From Hydrocarboniphaga daqingensis (GTDB taxonomy: Bacteria; Pseudomonadota; Gammaproteobacteria; Nevskiales; Nevskiaceae), in the NCBI RefSeq assembly GCF_900129825.1, contig NZ_FQWZ01000007.1, positions 1 through 64,000 of the forward strand: a stretch of 64,000 nt of DNA, in the 5' to 3' direction. Position numbers and translations under genes: made by a program. The number at the start of each line of letters is the position of its first letter. The stretch's first letter is position 1. Below the pieces are notes generated by a model. That model was not told where the DNA came from. It saw only the letters and a program-made list of their open reading frames with translations, and did not search any database. This document shows, piece after piece, positions 25,961 through 35,075 of this stretch.

Positions 25961-28278
25961 GCGCAGCCGCGGCCTGTGTCGAGGTGACGCCGGTGACGCC
26001 GATCGCCGTGCGCGAGCTGTGCGAGTTCACCGCCAAGCGCGGCGATCTGGACCTGCGCTTCACGCCGTCACCGACCTCGCAGCAGGGCATCGAAGGCCAT
26101 GCGATCGTCACGGGTCGACGCAGCGGCGATTACCTGCGCGAAGTGCCGTTGCAGCGGCAGTACCAGACGCTGCTGACGCGTGGTCGTGCCGACGGCTTGC
26201 GTCCGCCGACCGGCAGCGCGCCGATCGCCACGCTCGAAGAGATCAAGACGTATCGCGGCCGTATCGAGCGCATCCCGGACAATCACCGCACGCTGCACTG
26301 GGCGCAGCTTAAGATCTATGGCGCGCAGCTGTGCGCCGAACGCGGCCTGGATCAGATCGATCTGAGCCTGATCTATTTCGACGTCGACAAAAAGTCCGAA
26401 ACGCCGCTGACGCAGCGCTACAGCGTTGCCGAGCTGGATCCGTATTTCGAGCAGCATTGCGAGACCTACCGCGTCTGGGACGCGGCGCAGCTCGTGCACC
26501 AGCAGCAGCGCAACCAGGCGCTGGAGCGGGCCGCGTTTCCGTTTGCCGACTTCAATGCGGGCCAGCGCCAACTGGCCGAGGCGATCTACCGCGCGATCCA
26601 GCGCCGCACGCCGCTGCTGGCGCAGGCACCAACCGGCATCGGCAAGTCGATCGGCACGCTGTTCCCGTCGCTGAAGGCGATGGCCAAAGGCCGTCTCGAC
26701 AAGATTTTCTACCTGACGGCCAAGACCTCCGGCCGTCAGGCCGCGCTGTCGGCGCTGGCCAGCTTGCGCGGTGCCGACGGCAGCGCGCTGCCGCTGCGCG
26801 TGCTTGAACTGACCGCGCGCGACAAGGCCTGCGTGCATCGCGACAAGCTGTGCCACGGGCAGTCGTGCCCGCTGGCCAAGGGCTTCTACGACCGCTTGGC
26901 GACCGCGCGCGACGAGGCATTGGCGCTGTACTGCATCGACCAAGCCGCGCTGCGCAACGTCGCGCTGCGCCACAGCGTCTGTCCGTACTACTTGGCGCAG
27001 GATCTGGTGCGCTGGGTCGACGTCGTCGTCGGCGACTACAACTACTACTTCGACAGCAGCGCGCTGCTGCACAGCCTGACCACGCTCAACCAATGGCGCG
27101 TCGCCGTGCTGGTGGACGAAGCGCACAACCTGGTCGAGCGCGGCCGCGCGATGTATTCCGCCGAGCTGACCGAAACCGCGATCCCGACCGTCAAGGGATC
27201 GGTGCATCGCGCCAGCTCGCGCGCACTCAATGCATTGGCCGACGACTGGCGCCGCATCAGCGCGCCGCAGACCGAAGACTACGTACAGCTCGACGCCGCG
27301 CCGCAGGTACTGATCGACCGGCTGACGCAGACCGTCGCGGCGCTGGGCGACTTCTACACCGAGCATCCCGACGCCGGGCCGCCGCATCTGCAGCGCTTCT
27401 ACTTCGACGCGCTGCACTTTCTGGAGCGCGCCGAAAGCTTCGGCACGCATTCGGTCTGCGACCTGCAAGTGGTCCGTCATCCCGGCATCGGCAATACCGA
27501 TTCGACGCTGACGATCCGCAACGTCGTGCCCGCGCCGTTTCTCGCGCCGCGGCTGTACGCCGCGACGTCGGCTGTGCTGTTCTCGGCGACGATCACGCCG
27601 CCGCACTTCTATCGCAGCCTGATCGGCCTGGCCGACGACACGCCTTGGCTCGACGTGCCGTCGCCGTTCGATGCGCAGCAGCTGAGCGTGCAGATCGCCG
27701 GGCGCATCTCGACGCGCTACCGCGACCGCGCCGCATCGGTGGCGCCGATCGTCGCTTTGATCGCCGCGCAATACACGCATCAGCCCGGCAACTATCTGGC
27801 GTTCTTCAGCAGCTACGACTACCTGCAGCAGATCGCCGAAGCGCTGGCCGAGCGCCATCCGTCGCTGCCGGTGCACGCGCAGAAGTCGGGCATGAGCGAG
27901 CTGGAGCAGAGCGGCTTTCTGTCGCGCTTTACCGCCAACGGCCGGCAGATCGGGCTGGCGGTGCTGGGTGGGGCGTTTGCCGAAGGCGTCGATCTGCCCG
28001 GCGATCGCCTGATCGGCGCGTTCGTCGCCACGCTCGGTCTGCCGCAGTACAACGCCGTCAACGAAGTGATGCGCCAGCGTCTGACCGATATCTTCGGCGC
28101 CGAGGACGGCTACGACTTCGCCTACTTGTATCCGGGCCTGCAGAAGGTCGTGCAAGCCGCCGGCCGCGTGATCCGCACGCGCCAGGACCGCGGCACGATC
28201 CACTTGATCGACGACCGCTATCTGCGGCCGCGCGTGCGCCAAGTGCTGCCGCGCTGGTGGAACGCGAGCGCGCCATGA
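25957..28278 (+). CDS. PD-(D/E)XK nuclease fused to an iron-sulfur Rad3/DinG-like helicase
   Basis: This 773-residue protein starts at ATG 25957 (ATGA overlap). Residues about 10-180 form a PD-(D/E)XK (Cas4/RecB-like) nuclease domain: D79 in GRADGLRP, E95 and K97 in LEEIKTYR, then a YGAQLCAE helix. Residues about 195-770 are a superfamily 2 XPD/DinG-type helicase with Walker A APTGIGKS (224-231), 4Fe-4S ligands C292, C299, C304 and C342, and a DEAH box (387-390). The C-terminal motor ends GLQKVVQAAGRVIRTRQDRG. XPD-family enzymes unwind 5'-3' and act in repair; a nuclease fusion can resect or trim damaged ends. Confidence 0.88.
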   Translation: MSAAAACVEVTPVTPIAVRELCEFTAKRGDLDLRFTPSPTSQQGIEGHAIVTGRRSGDYLREVPLQRQYQTLLTRGRADGLRPPTGSAPIATLEEIKTYRGRIERIPDNHRTLHWAQLKIYGAQLCAERGLDQIDLSLIYFDVDKKSETPLTQRYSVAELDPYFEQHCETYRVWDAAQLVHQQQRNQALERAAFPFADFNAGQRQLAEAIYRAIQRRTPLLAQAPTGIGKSIGTLFPSLKAMAKGRLDKIFYLTAKTSGRQAALSALASLRGADGSALPLRVLELTARDKACVHRDKLCHGQSCPLAKGFYDRLATARDEALALYCIDQAALRNVALRHSVCPYYLAQDLVRWVDVVVGDYNYYFDSSALLHSLTTLNQWRVAVLVDEAHNLVERGRAMYSAELTETAIPTVKGSVHRASSRALNALADDWRRISAPQTEDYVQLDAAPQVLIDRLTQTVAALGDFYTEHPDAGPPHLQRFYFDALHFLERAESFGTHSVCDLQVVRHPGIGNTDSTLTIRNVVPAPFLAPRLYAATSAVLFSATITPPHFYRSLIGLADDTPWLDVPSPFDAQQLSVQIAGRISTRYRDRAASVAPIVALIAAQYTHQPGNYLAFFSSYDYLQQIAEALAERHPSLPVHAQKSGMSELEQSGFLSRFTANGRQIGLAVLGGAFAEGVDLPGDRLIGAFVATLGLPQYNAVNEVMRQRLTDIFGAEDGYDFAYLYPGLQKVVQAAGRVIRTRQDRGTIHLIDDRYLRPRVRQVLPRWWNASAP

Positions 28279-28814
28279 AGCATCTGCAGCGCAGTGATGA
28301 TCCACCGGCGCACAGCTGGAACGCGGTGCCGCTGGTACGCGACCGCAATGGCGTGGAATGGGAGGTCGGTGCCGCGCAGCGCCATCCGCAGCGCGTCCGC
28401 GCACGGTTGGAACAAGCGGTCGATCACTGGATCGAGCGCGCGCGGCAGATGCCGATCATCACGCGCGTCAAGACACCGATTCCGCGTCCGACCGTGGTCT
28501 ACGATTTGCGCGGCAGCGTGGCCGGCATGGCGGTCAGCCTGCGCGAGCAGCCCGGCCCGCCGCAGCAATGGATGCATGTGCATCCCGAGCTGCTGATGCG
28601 CTATCCGATCCAGATGATCCAGCAGACCACGCCGCACGAAATCGCGCACCTGGTCGTCGACTGGTATCTGCCCAGGACGCGCGAGCATCACGGCGCCGAG
28701 TGGTGTGCCGTGATGCGCTACTTCGGCCGTCCGCCGCTGCCGTATCACGAGATGGAAGGCCAGCGCCGCAGCATCGCGGTCGAGCCGCCGCCGCAGCGGC
28801 GCTTGGCGCTGTAG
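28275..28814 (+). CDS. SprT/Spartan-like zinc metalloprotease
   Basis: This is a 179-residue protein, and its ATG 28275 overlaps the helicase stop by four bases. The zinc-binding HEIAH motif (121-125) and the third ligand in EHHGAEW (H139) are those of SprT-domain proteases. SprT/Spartan enzymes degrade proteins covalently crosslinked to DNA. No C-terminal zinc ribbon is seen. Its position in an operon with two nuclease genes and a helicase strongly suggests DNA-protein crosslink repair. Confidence 0.88.
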   Translation: MKHLQRSDDPPAHSWNAVPLVRDRNGVEWEVGAAQRHPQRVRARLEQAVDHWIERARQMPIITRVKTPIPRPTVVYDLRGSVAGMAVSLREQPGPPQQWMHVHPELLMRYPIQMIQQTTPHEIAHLVVDWYLPRTREHHGAEWCAVMRYFGRPPLPYHEMEGQRRSIAVEPPPQRRLAL

Positions 28815-28851
28815 CGGCACGCGGCTGCAGGGCTGCGCCTACAATGGCGCC

Positions 28852-29586
28852 ATGACCAACCCCTCGATCCGTCTCGCCAAAGCCGTCGTTGCGCTCACCG
28901 GGTGCTCGCGTCGCGAGGCCGAGCTGTACATCGAAGGCGGCTGGGTCACCGTCGACGGCCGCATCGTCGAAGAGCCGCAGTTCATGGTCGAGCCCGATGC
29001 GATGACGGTGGCCTTGCTGCCAGATGCGGCGCCGGCGCCGATCGAGCCGGTGACGATCATCATGCACAAGCCGCCCGGCATCGATGCCGATGGCGGCGAA
29101 CAGCCAGCGTGGCGGCGGCTGTCGGCCGACACGCGCGTAACCGAGCACACCGACCCGCCGATGCGCGTGCTGCGCCGTCACTTCGTGCGGCTCGACGTGC
29201 CGATGCCGCTGGCGGTGCACGCCAGCGGGCTGCTGGTGCTGACGCAGGACTACGGCGTGCGCCGCCGGCTGACCGAAGACGCCAAGCTGATCGAGCAGGA
29301 ATACGTCGTCGACGTCAGCGGCACGATCGCCGAAGGCGGGCTGGACCGGCTCAACCTCGGCATCACCGCCAACGGCTGGAAGCTGCCTGGCTGCAAGGTC
29401 AGCTGGCAAAGCGAGCAGCGTCTGCGCTTTGCGGCCAAGGACATCCGCGCCGCGCAGATCGAGTCGATGTGCCAGAGCGTCGGCTTGACCGCGACGACGA
29501 TCCGCCGCTTGCGGATCGGTCAGGTCGCGATGGGCAAGCTGCAGCCCGGACAGTGGCGCTACCTGCCGGGCTTCAAGCGCTTCTAG
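28852..29586 (+). CDS. RsuA/RluF-family pseudouridine synthase-like protein with S4 domain
   Basis: This is a 244-residue protein. The N-terminal S4 RNA-binding domain (GCSRREAELYIEGGWVTVDG) and the core MHKPPGI, EYVVDV and GQWRYLPGF are RsuA/RluF family features. The catalytic motif is altered. The canonical R-L-D-x-x-S-x-G-L has Asp five residues before the Gly, but here the segment reads RLDVPMPLAVHASGLL with six extra residues. The conserved NRQIRRM motif is replaced by AAQIESM. It may still bind rRNA but have weak or no synthase activity. It converges on the DUF885 gene with seven bases between the stops. Confidence 0.78.
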   Translation: MTNPSIRLAKAVVALTGCSRREAELYIEGGWVTVDGRIVEEPQFMVEPDAMTVALLPDAAPAPIEPVTIIMHKPPGIDADGGEQPAWRRLSADTRVTEHTDPPMRVLRRHFVRLDVPMPLAVHASGLLVLTQDYGVRRRLTEDAKLIEQEYVVDVSGTIAEGGLDRLNLGITANGWKLPGCKVSWQSEQRLRFAAKDIRAAQIESMCQSVGLTATTIRRLRIGQVAMGKLQPGQWRYLPGFKRF

Positions 29587-29593
29587 TTGCGCA

Positions 29594-31477
29594 TCAGCGC
29601 TGCTGTTCGGCTGCGATCCACTGCTTGACGCGGCGATCGAGCAGATCCAGCGGCAGCGCGCCGCCGGCCAGCACGCAGTCGTGGAAGCGGCGGATGTCGA
29701 AGCGATCACCGAGCGCGGCTTCGGCGCTGCGACGCAGCTGCTGGATCCGCATCATGCCGATCTTGTACGCCGTGGCCTGACCCGGCGCCGCGATGTAGCG
29801 CTGCACCTCGGACACCACGGCCGCGCGCGGCACCGACAGATTGGCATCGAAGTAATCGACCGCCTGCTGCTCGGTCCAGCCCTTGGCATGCAGGCCGGTA
29901 TCCACCACCAGACGCACCGCGCGCCACATCTCTGAGCTGAGCCGGCCGTATTCCGAGTACGGGTCCTGATAGGTGTTGGGCATCTCCTTGGCCAGCCATT
30001 CCGAGTACAGCGCCCAGCCTTCCTGATACGCAGTGAAGTCGGCTTGCGTGCGGAACGTCGGCACGCCGGTCAGTTCCTGTGCGATCGAGATCTGCATGTG
30101 ATGGCCGGGCAGGCCTTCGTGATACGCGATCACTTCCAGCTCGGTCTTCGGCATTGCGCTGACGTCGGACAGATGCACGTAGTAGGTGCCAGGGCGCGAG
30201 CCGTCGGGCGTGCCCGGATAGTAGTGCTGCGCCGCGCCCGGCTGTTCGCGGAACGCTTCGACGCGCTTGACCACCAGATCGGCCTTGGGCAACACGCCGA
30301 AGTAGCGCGGCAGTTCCTTCTTGATGTTGTTGATCGCCGCCGTCGCCTGATCGAGATAAGCCTGGCGGCCGGCGTCGTTCTCCGGGAATACGAAGCGCTT
30401 GTCGGAGTCGATGAACGCAAAGAACGCCTCCAGATCACCGTTGAAGCCGACACGGTCTTTCAGCGCGATCATCTCGCCGCGCAGCCGCGCCACTTCGCTC
30501 AGGCCGATCTGGTGAATCTGCTCGGCGCTCAGGTCGGTCGTCGTCATCAAGCGCAGCATTTCGTCGTAATACGCCGCGCCGTTGGCCTGCGTGCTGCCGA
30601 CGCCGGACGGGTTGACCGCAGCGTTGCCAATGTCGCTTTCGACGAATGCGATCAGACGCTGGTACGCCGGCTTGAGCTGCATCACCAGCGTCGTGCGCGC
30701 CTGCGACTTCAAGGCCTGGGCGCGTGCGGCGCTGATCAGTTTCTTCTTCTGCAGGCCGTCGATCTCGGCCTGCAGATCGGCCCACAGCGCCGAGTCCTTG
30801 CCCTTGGTGAACGGCGCGCCGGTGATGACCTTGCGCGCCTGGTCGATCACGCCCTCGTAGGCGAACCGTGGCGGACGCACGCCTTGCTCCAAGCCCAGCC
30901 GCGCACGGCCGATCAGCGTGTCCATGGCCGTTGGAATCGCGGCGACGCGGTCGATATAGGCCTGCAGATCGGATTCGGTGTCGACGCGATGGAAGCTGAT
31001 CAGCAACGTCGGCAGATCGGACTGCGCGCCGTTCATGTGGTCGAACATGTAGCGGTTGCGGCGGAACGCGGCGCCGGCGGCCTGGCGTTCGTACTGGTAT
31101 TGCCAGATGTCGTACGAGGTCTTCGCCTCGTCGGTCAGCCAGTCGTAGCGGAACTGCGACTTCATCGCCTCGACGCTGTTGCGGCGCCATTGCAGCTGGT
31201 CGATCTCCGCCTGCTCGCTCATGTCGTCGAGTTCGTTGTAGCGATCCTTGCGGCCCAGAAACGTCAGCATGATCGGGCTGAACGCCAGCTCTTCTTCGTA
31301 GCGCGCTTCGAACCAGGCGTTGAGTCGCGCGGTTTCGGCGGCGATCTGCTCGGCGGTTGGCGCTGCGGGCGTCGCCGCTGCTGGCACCGGCGGCGCGGCG
31401 GGTGGCGCAGGGGGCTGGCTGGCGCAAGCACTGGCGAGCAGGGCGGCGAGGGCGGTGGTCAAGGCGGTGCGGGTCAT
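29594..31477 (-). CDS. DUF885 family lipoprotein (putative metallopeptidase)
   Basis: This is a 627-residue protein with a lipoprotein signal peptide (LLASAC lipobox, Cys18). A long helical body precedes the zinc-peptidase-like motif HEGLPGHH (residues 453-460) and YQEGWALYSEWLA, both characteristic of DUF885. Members resemble M1/M3-like gluzincins and act outside the cytoplasm, probably on peptides. It lies convergent to the pseudouridine synthase gene. Confidence 0.85.
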   Translation of the reverse strand: MTRTALTTALAALLASACASQPPAPPAAPPVPAAATPAAPTAEQIAAETARLNAWFEARYEEELAFSPIMLTFLGRKDRYNELDDMSEQAEIDQLQWRRNSVEAMKSQFRYDWLTDEAKTSYDIWQYQYERQAAGAAFRRNRYMFDHMNGAQSDLPTLLISFHRVDTESDLQAYIDRVAAIPTAMDTLIGRARLGLEQGVRPPRFAYEGVIDQARKVITGAPFTKGKDSALWADLQAEIDGLQKKKLISAARAQALKSQARTTLVMQLKPAYQRLIAFVESDIGNAAVNPSGVGSTQANGAAYYDEMLRLMTTTDLSAEQIHQIGLSEVARLRGEMIALKDRVGFNGDLEAFFAFIDSDKRFVFPENDAGRQAYLDQATAAINNIKKELPRYFGVLPKADLVVKRVEAFREQPGAAQHYYPGTPDGSRPGTYYVHLSDVSAMPKTELEVIAYHEGLPGHHMQISIAQELTGVPTFRTQADFTAYQEGWALYSEWLAKEMPNTYQDPYSEYGRLSSEMWRAVRLVVDTGLHAKGWTEQQAVDYFDANLSVPRAAVVSEVQRYIAAPGQATAYKIGMMRIQQLRRSAEAALGDRFDIRRFHDCVLAGGALPLDLLDRRVKQWIAAEQQR

Positions 31478-31605
31478 CGGCGTCGGGGTCCCTGAAGGTC
31501 AGCGCAGAGCCTACCGCATGCCGCGCCCCGCTCAGCCGTCGGCAAGCGGCTGCCGCTAAACTGCGGCGCCCCGCGCCGGGCGCGCGGGCCACCAGGAGAG
31601 GGTTT

Positions 31606-32319
31606 TTGCGACATTCAGTGCTGCTGTTGACCACCGGCCTTGCGCTGCTGTGCGCCGCTTGCGCTCACTACCGCACGCCAGGCGGCGCTGTGCAGTGGGA
31701 CGCGCTGCACGGCACCGACGCCGATGCGATCCCGCGCCAGCCGTCACCGCATTTCCCGTCGAATCTGTCGGTGGTCCGGCTGCAGGCCTCGGAATACCAG
31801 TCGGCGACGGTCGGCAGCTACGGCAAGGGCCGCTACAGCTTGGTCACCAGCGGCGAGCTGCTCAGCGAGACCCAACTGCAGGCCATGGCGCAGTGGCCGG
31901 CCGTGGCCAGCGTCGGCCGGCTTGACCTGCAATTGCTGCCGCGCAAGCTCGAATCGCTCGACGATCTGCGCCTGAGCGCCGCCAAGCTGCAGAGCGACAT
32001 CCTGCTGATGTATACGGTCGAGACGACGTTCCGGATCGGGGGACAGGACTACGGCCCGGACCGCAAGCTACGGCTGGGTGGTGCACCGGGCGAGGGTGAC
32101 GCGGTGACCAGCGTTGCGCGCGCCGTGTTCACCGACGTGCGTACCGGCTACACCTACGGCGAGGCGCGCGGCATCGTGTCACGCGGCCTCGACGCGGCGG
32201 CCGTGGCCGATGCGCGCTCGGTCGACGCGGCGCGGCTGGCGGCGGAGCGCGACGCGTTCACCCAACTCGTCGGTGAGGCCAAGGCCCGCTGGGGCGAGAT
32301 CGCCCGTCATTACCGCTAG
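31606..32319 (+). CDS. Putative lipoprotein of unknown function
   Basis: This is a 237-residue protein starting at TTG 31606, with AGGAGAGG five bases before it. The N-terminus MRHSVLLLTTGLALLCAAC is a lipoprotein signal ending in the lipobox LCAAC (Cys19). No conserved enzyme motif was recognised. The C-terminal half is alternating charged and Ala-rich, with YTYGEARGIV. The gene lies on the same strand, 83 bases before a large exported protein, and might act with it. Confidence 0.75.
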   Translation: MRHSVLLLTTGLALLCAACAHYRTPGGAVQWDALHGTDADAIPRQPSPHFPSNLSVVRLQASEYQSATVGSYGKGRYSLVTSGELLSETQLQAMAQWPAVASVGRLDLQLLPRKLESLDDLRLSAAKLQSDILLMYTVETTFRIGGQDYGPDRKLRLGGAPGEGDAVTSVARAVFTDVRTGYTYGEARGIVSRGLDAAAVADARSVDAARLAAERDAFTQLVGEAKARWGEIARHYR

Positions 32320-32402
32320 CCGAACTTCGGACCTTGCGCAGGCTCCAAGCGGCTGGGGCGCATTGCGGCGCTCATTGTGAATCGATCAGGTTGAACCCTT
32401 TC

Positions 32403-34949
32403 ATGGCATTGCAACGTTGGCTGTTGTGCATCGTGTTGTCGCTGGTGGGCTCCTTGGCCGGCGTCGTCCAGGCCGCCGGGCCGGCCCCGTTTGACCTCGC
32501 CGGGCCGACGCTCGACGTGGTCGTCACCCGCGGCAAGGTGATCCTGCCGGCGTCCGAGGTGCCGCATCTGGCCGAAGGCGACAAGATCTGGATCAAGCCG
32601 GAGTTTCCGGCAACACAGTCGGCCGACTACTTGATGGTGGCCGCGTTTCTCAGCGGCTCGACCAACCCGCCGCCGGAAGACTGGTTCTATCCGTGCAAGA
32701 CCTGGACGGGCAAGTGCAAGCGCGAGGGCCTGACCGTCACCGTGCCCAAGGGCGCGCAGCAGATGCTGGTGATGCTGGCACCGGCCACCAATGGCGACAT
32801 GAACGCGCTGGTCAGCGCCGTGCGCGGCCGGCCGGGTGCGTTCGTCCGCGCCACGCAGGACTTGAACCAGGCGGCCCTGGACCGGTCGCGGCTCGAGCGC
32901 TATCTGGCCGCCGTGCATTCGCTGAGCCAGGGCGCGCCGTCACTGATGAAGGAAGTCGCGCCGCTGCTGGCGCGCAGCCTGCAGATCAAGGTCGACGAGA
33001 AGTGCCTCGACAAGATCCCGATGCTGCAGGCGGCCTGCCTGACCCAGGGCCAGGAGGCGCTGATCCTCAACGACGGCCACAGCATGTCGATCGCCGCGAC
33101 GCTGACCAGCGGCCCCGGCGCCGACCTGGTGATGGCCGCTGCGGCGACGCCGGAGCTGGGCTACGGCATCTACAGCCCGTACATCGCCTCGGTGCTCGAC
33201 ATCGTCCGCATCTTCGACTCGTTCAGCACCGCGCAGTACCAGTACATCCCGGCGCTGGCCTCGCAGCAGGGCGACAAGCTGGCGCTGACGCTGAACGCGC
33301 CGCCGTCGTTCCACAGCCCCAAGTCGGTGCTGGTGGTGGCGATGCCGGCGATCGAGAAAAAGTCGCAGCTGCCGCCGCTGCACGCGGTCGACCCGACCGA
33401 AATCTACTGCGCCAGCCGTGACCAGCTGGTGCTGCCGGTCGAAGGGGCGCCGCTGGCGTTCTCGACCGGTTTTGCCCACGACATCACGCTCAACGTGACC
33501 GGTCAGGACGGCAAGCTGATCCGGCTGCCGGCGCGCGCCGACGCCGCCCAAGGCGGCTACGTGGTCAATACGGCCAGTCTGCAGTCGGTGAACCTCGGCG
33601 ACACGGTGCGCGCTTCGCTGGTGGGTTACTGGGGTTTCGAGCCCTACCAGGGCCCGACGTTCACGCTGCGCAATGCCAATGCGGCGACCGACGCGTGGGA
33701 GCTGGCCGACGGCGACGAGAACGCGCTGGTGGTCGGCCGCCAGGACACGGTGCGGCTGCGCGCCAGCAGCACCAGCTGCGTCGACGGCTTCATGTTGCGC
33801 GACCCGGCCGGCAAGGAGCTCAAGGCCGAGTGGAAGACCGTCAAGCCGGGCATCGTCGAGGTCAAGCTGCCGTTGCAGACCGCGCAGCCAGGTGCGATGA
33901 CGTTGCTGGTGCAGCAGTCGGGGGTCAGCGAGCCGCGTTCGATCCCGCTGCAGGTGTTTTCCAATGCCACGCGTCTCGACAGCTTTGCGATGCATGCCGG
34001 CGACGGGCAGGGCCTGCTCAAGGGCAGCCGGCTCGATGAAGTGGTCAGCCTGGCGATCGGCGGCGCCACGTTCGTGCCGGGCGAGCTGTCCACGCAGGGC
34101 AAGGACGACGAACTGCCGATGGTCGCCCAGGACCTGCAGGCCGCTGCCGCGCTGCGCCCGGACCGCGGCATCGCGGCGCGCGCCACGCTCAAAGACGGCC
34201 GCGTGGTCCGCGTCACCGCGACGATCGACCCGCCACGGCCGCGCGTAACGCTGATTGGCAAGAGCGTGCAGCCATCGCGCAGCAGCGGCGAGAGCAACAT
34301 CACGCTGGCCAACCAGGGCGAGCTGCCACAGGACGCGCGGCTGACGTTCTCGGTGCGCGCCCAGGTGCCGGCGACGTTCCCGCCCGACCAGATCATCGAA
34401 GTGGCCACCCAGGACGAGGCCTTCGCCACACGCTTGAGCATCGCCAACGGCGGTATCCGCCTCGGCGACGCCCGTGTCGGCGTCGTGTCGCTGGACCCGG
34501 CGCGGGCGTTCGGCTTTTCGGCATTCGGGCCGCTGAAGTTCCGGCCGGTGGTCGGCAACATCGCCGGCGACTGGCAGCCGCTGGTGTCGCTGGTGCGCTT
34601 GCCGGTGCTCAAGGATCTGAAGTGCCCGGCCGACCCGGAACTGGCCTGCAAGCTCAGCGGCAGCGACCTGTTCTTGGTCGATTCGGTGTCGGCCAACCCG
34701 CGCTTCGAGCCGGCCGTCCAGGTGTCGGACGGCTTCCCCGGCTACAGCCTGCCGGTGCCGCATCCGGCTGACGGCAAGTTGTATCTGAAGCTGCGCGACG
34801 ACCCGAGCATCGTCAACACGATCGCGCTGGAGATCCAACGGCTGCCACCGACCCAGGAGGACATCGACCGGGTGGCGCGGCAGAAGGCGGCCGAGACGGT
34901 GGCGCCTATCACGCAACCGATTGCATCTGAAGTCGAACCCCCACCGTAA
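32403..34949 (+). CDS. Large exported protein of unknown function
   Basis: This 848-residue protein starts at ATG 32403 with a signal peptide (residues about 1-24, cleavage after VQA). The mature part begins with a phage-tail-like beta pattern; it has Cys pairs near residues 98-103 (CKTWTGKC) and 200-215, and many Ig-like beta segments (for example VTATIDPPRPRV). No known domain is recognised. Its length and signal suggest a periplasmic or surface structural protein. It follows the lipoprotein gene at 31606 on the same strand. Confidence 0.72.
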   Translation: MALQRWLLCIVLSLVGSLAGVVQAAGPAPFDLAGPTLDVVVTRGKVILPASEVPHLAEGDKIWIKPEFPATQSADYLMVAAFLSGSTNPPPEDWFYPCKTWTGKCKREGLTVTVPKGAQQMLVMLAPATNGDMNALVSAVRGRPGAFVRATQDLNQAALDRSRLERYLAAVHSLSQGAPSLMKEVAPLLARSLQIKVDEKCLDKIPMLQAACLTQGQEALILNDGHSMSIAATLTSGPGADLVMAAAATPELGYGIYSPYIASVLDIVRIFDSFSTAQYQYIPALASQQGDKLALTLNAPPSFHSPKSVLVVAMPAIEKKSQLPPLHAVDPTEIYCASRDQLVLPVEGAPLAFSTGFAHDITLNVTGQDGKLIRLPARADAAQGGYVVNTASLQSVNLGDTVRASLVGYWGFEPYQGPTFTLRNANAATDAWELADGDENALVVGRQDTVRLRASSTSCVDGFMLRDPAGKELKAEWKTVKPGIVEVKLPLQTAQPGAMTLLVQQSGVSEPRSIPLQVFSNATRLDSFAMHAGDGQGLLKGSRLDEVVSLAIGGATFVPGELSTQGKDDELPMVAQDLQAAAALRPDRGIAARATLKDGRVVRVTATIDPPRPRVTLIGKSVQPSRSSGESNITLANQGELPQDARLTFSVRAQVPATFPPDQIIEVATQDEAFATRLSIANGGIRLGDARVGVVSLDPARAFGFSAFGPLKFRPVVGNIAGDWQPLVSLVRLPVLKDLKCPADPELACKLSGSDLFLVDSVSANPRFEPAVQVSDGFPGYSLPVPHPADGKLYLKLRDDPSIVNTIALEIQRLPPTQEDIDRVARQKAAETVAPITQPIASEVEPPP

Positions 34950-35075
34950 GAACGGGCCCGCCCTACCGGACATCTGGTTTTGCGCCCATGCGATGTTTTG
35001 TCTATGGGGCTTCCAGACACCCGCTGCGTACTATGCGCGGCCTTCCGGCGGCTCCGTTCCCGATAGAGGTTTGCT

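Noticed and set aside
25957-28278. Nuclease-helicase as CRISPR type IV DinG or Cas4
   Set aside because: No cas genes or repeats nearby, and the operon partners are a UmuD-like protein and SprT.
26068-28404. 778-codon open frame on the minus strand across the helicase gene
   Set aside because: Shadow frame of GC-rich codons; the plus-strand helicase has all motifs.
32940-34973. 677-codon minus-strand open frame in the large exported protein
   Set aside because: His/Arg/Asp-rich composition is typical of antisense of GC-rich genes; no conserved motif.
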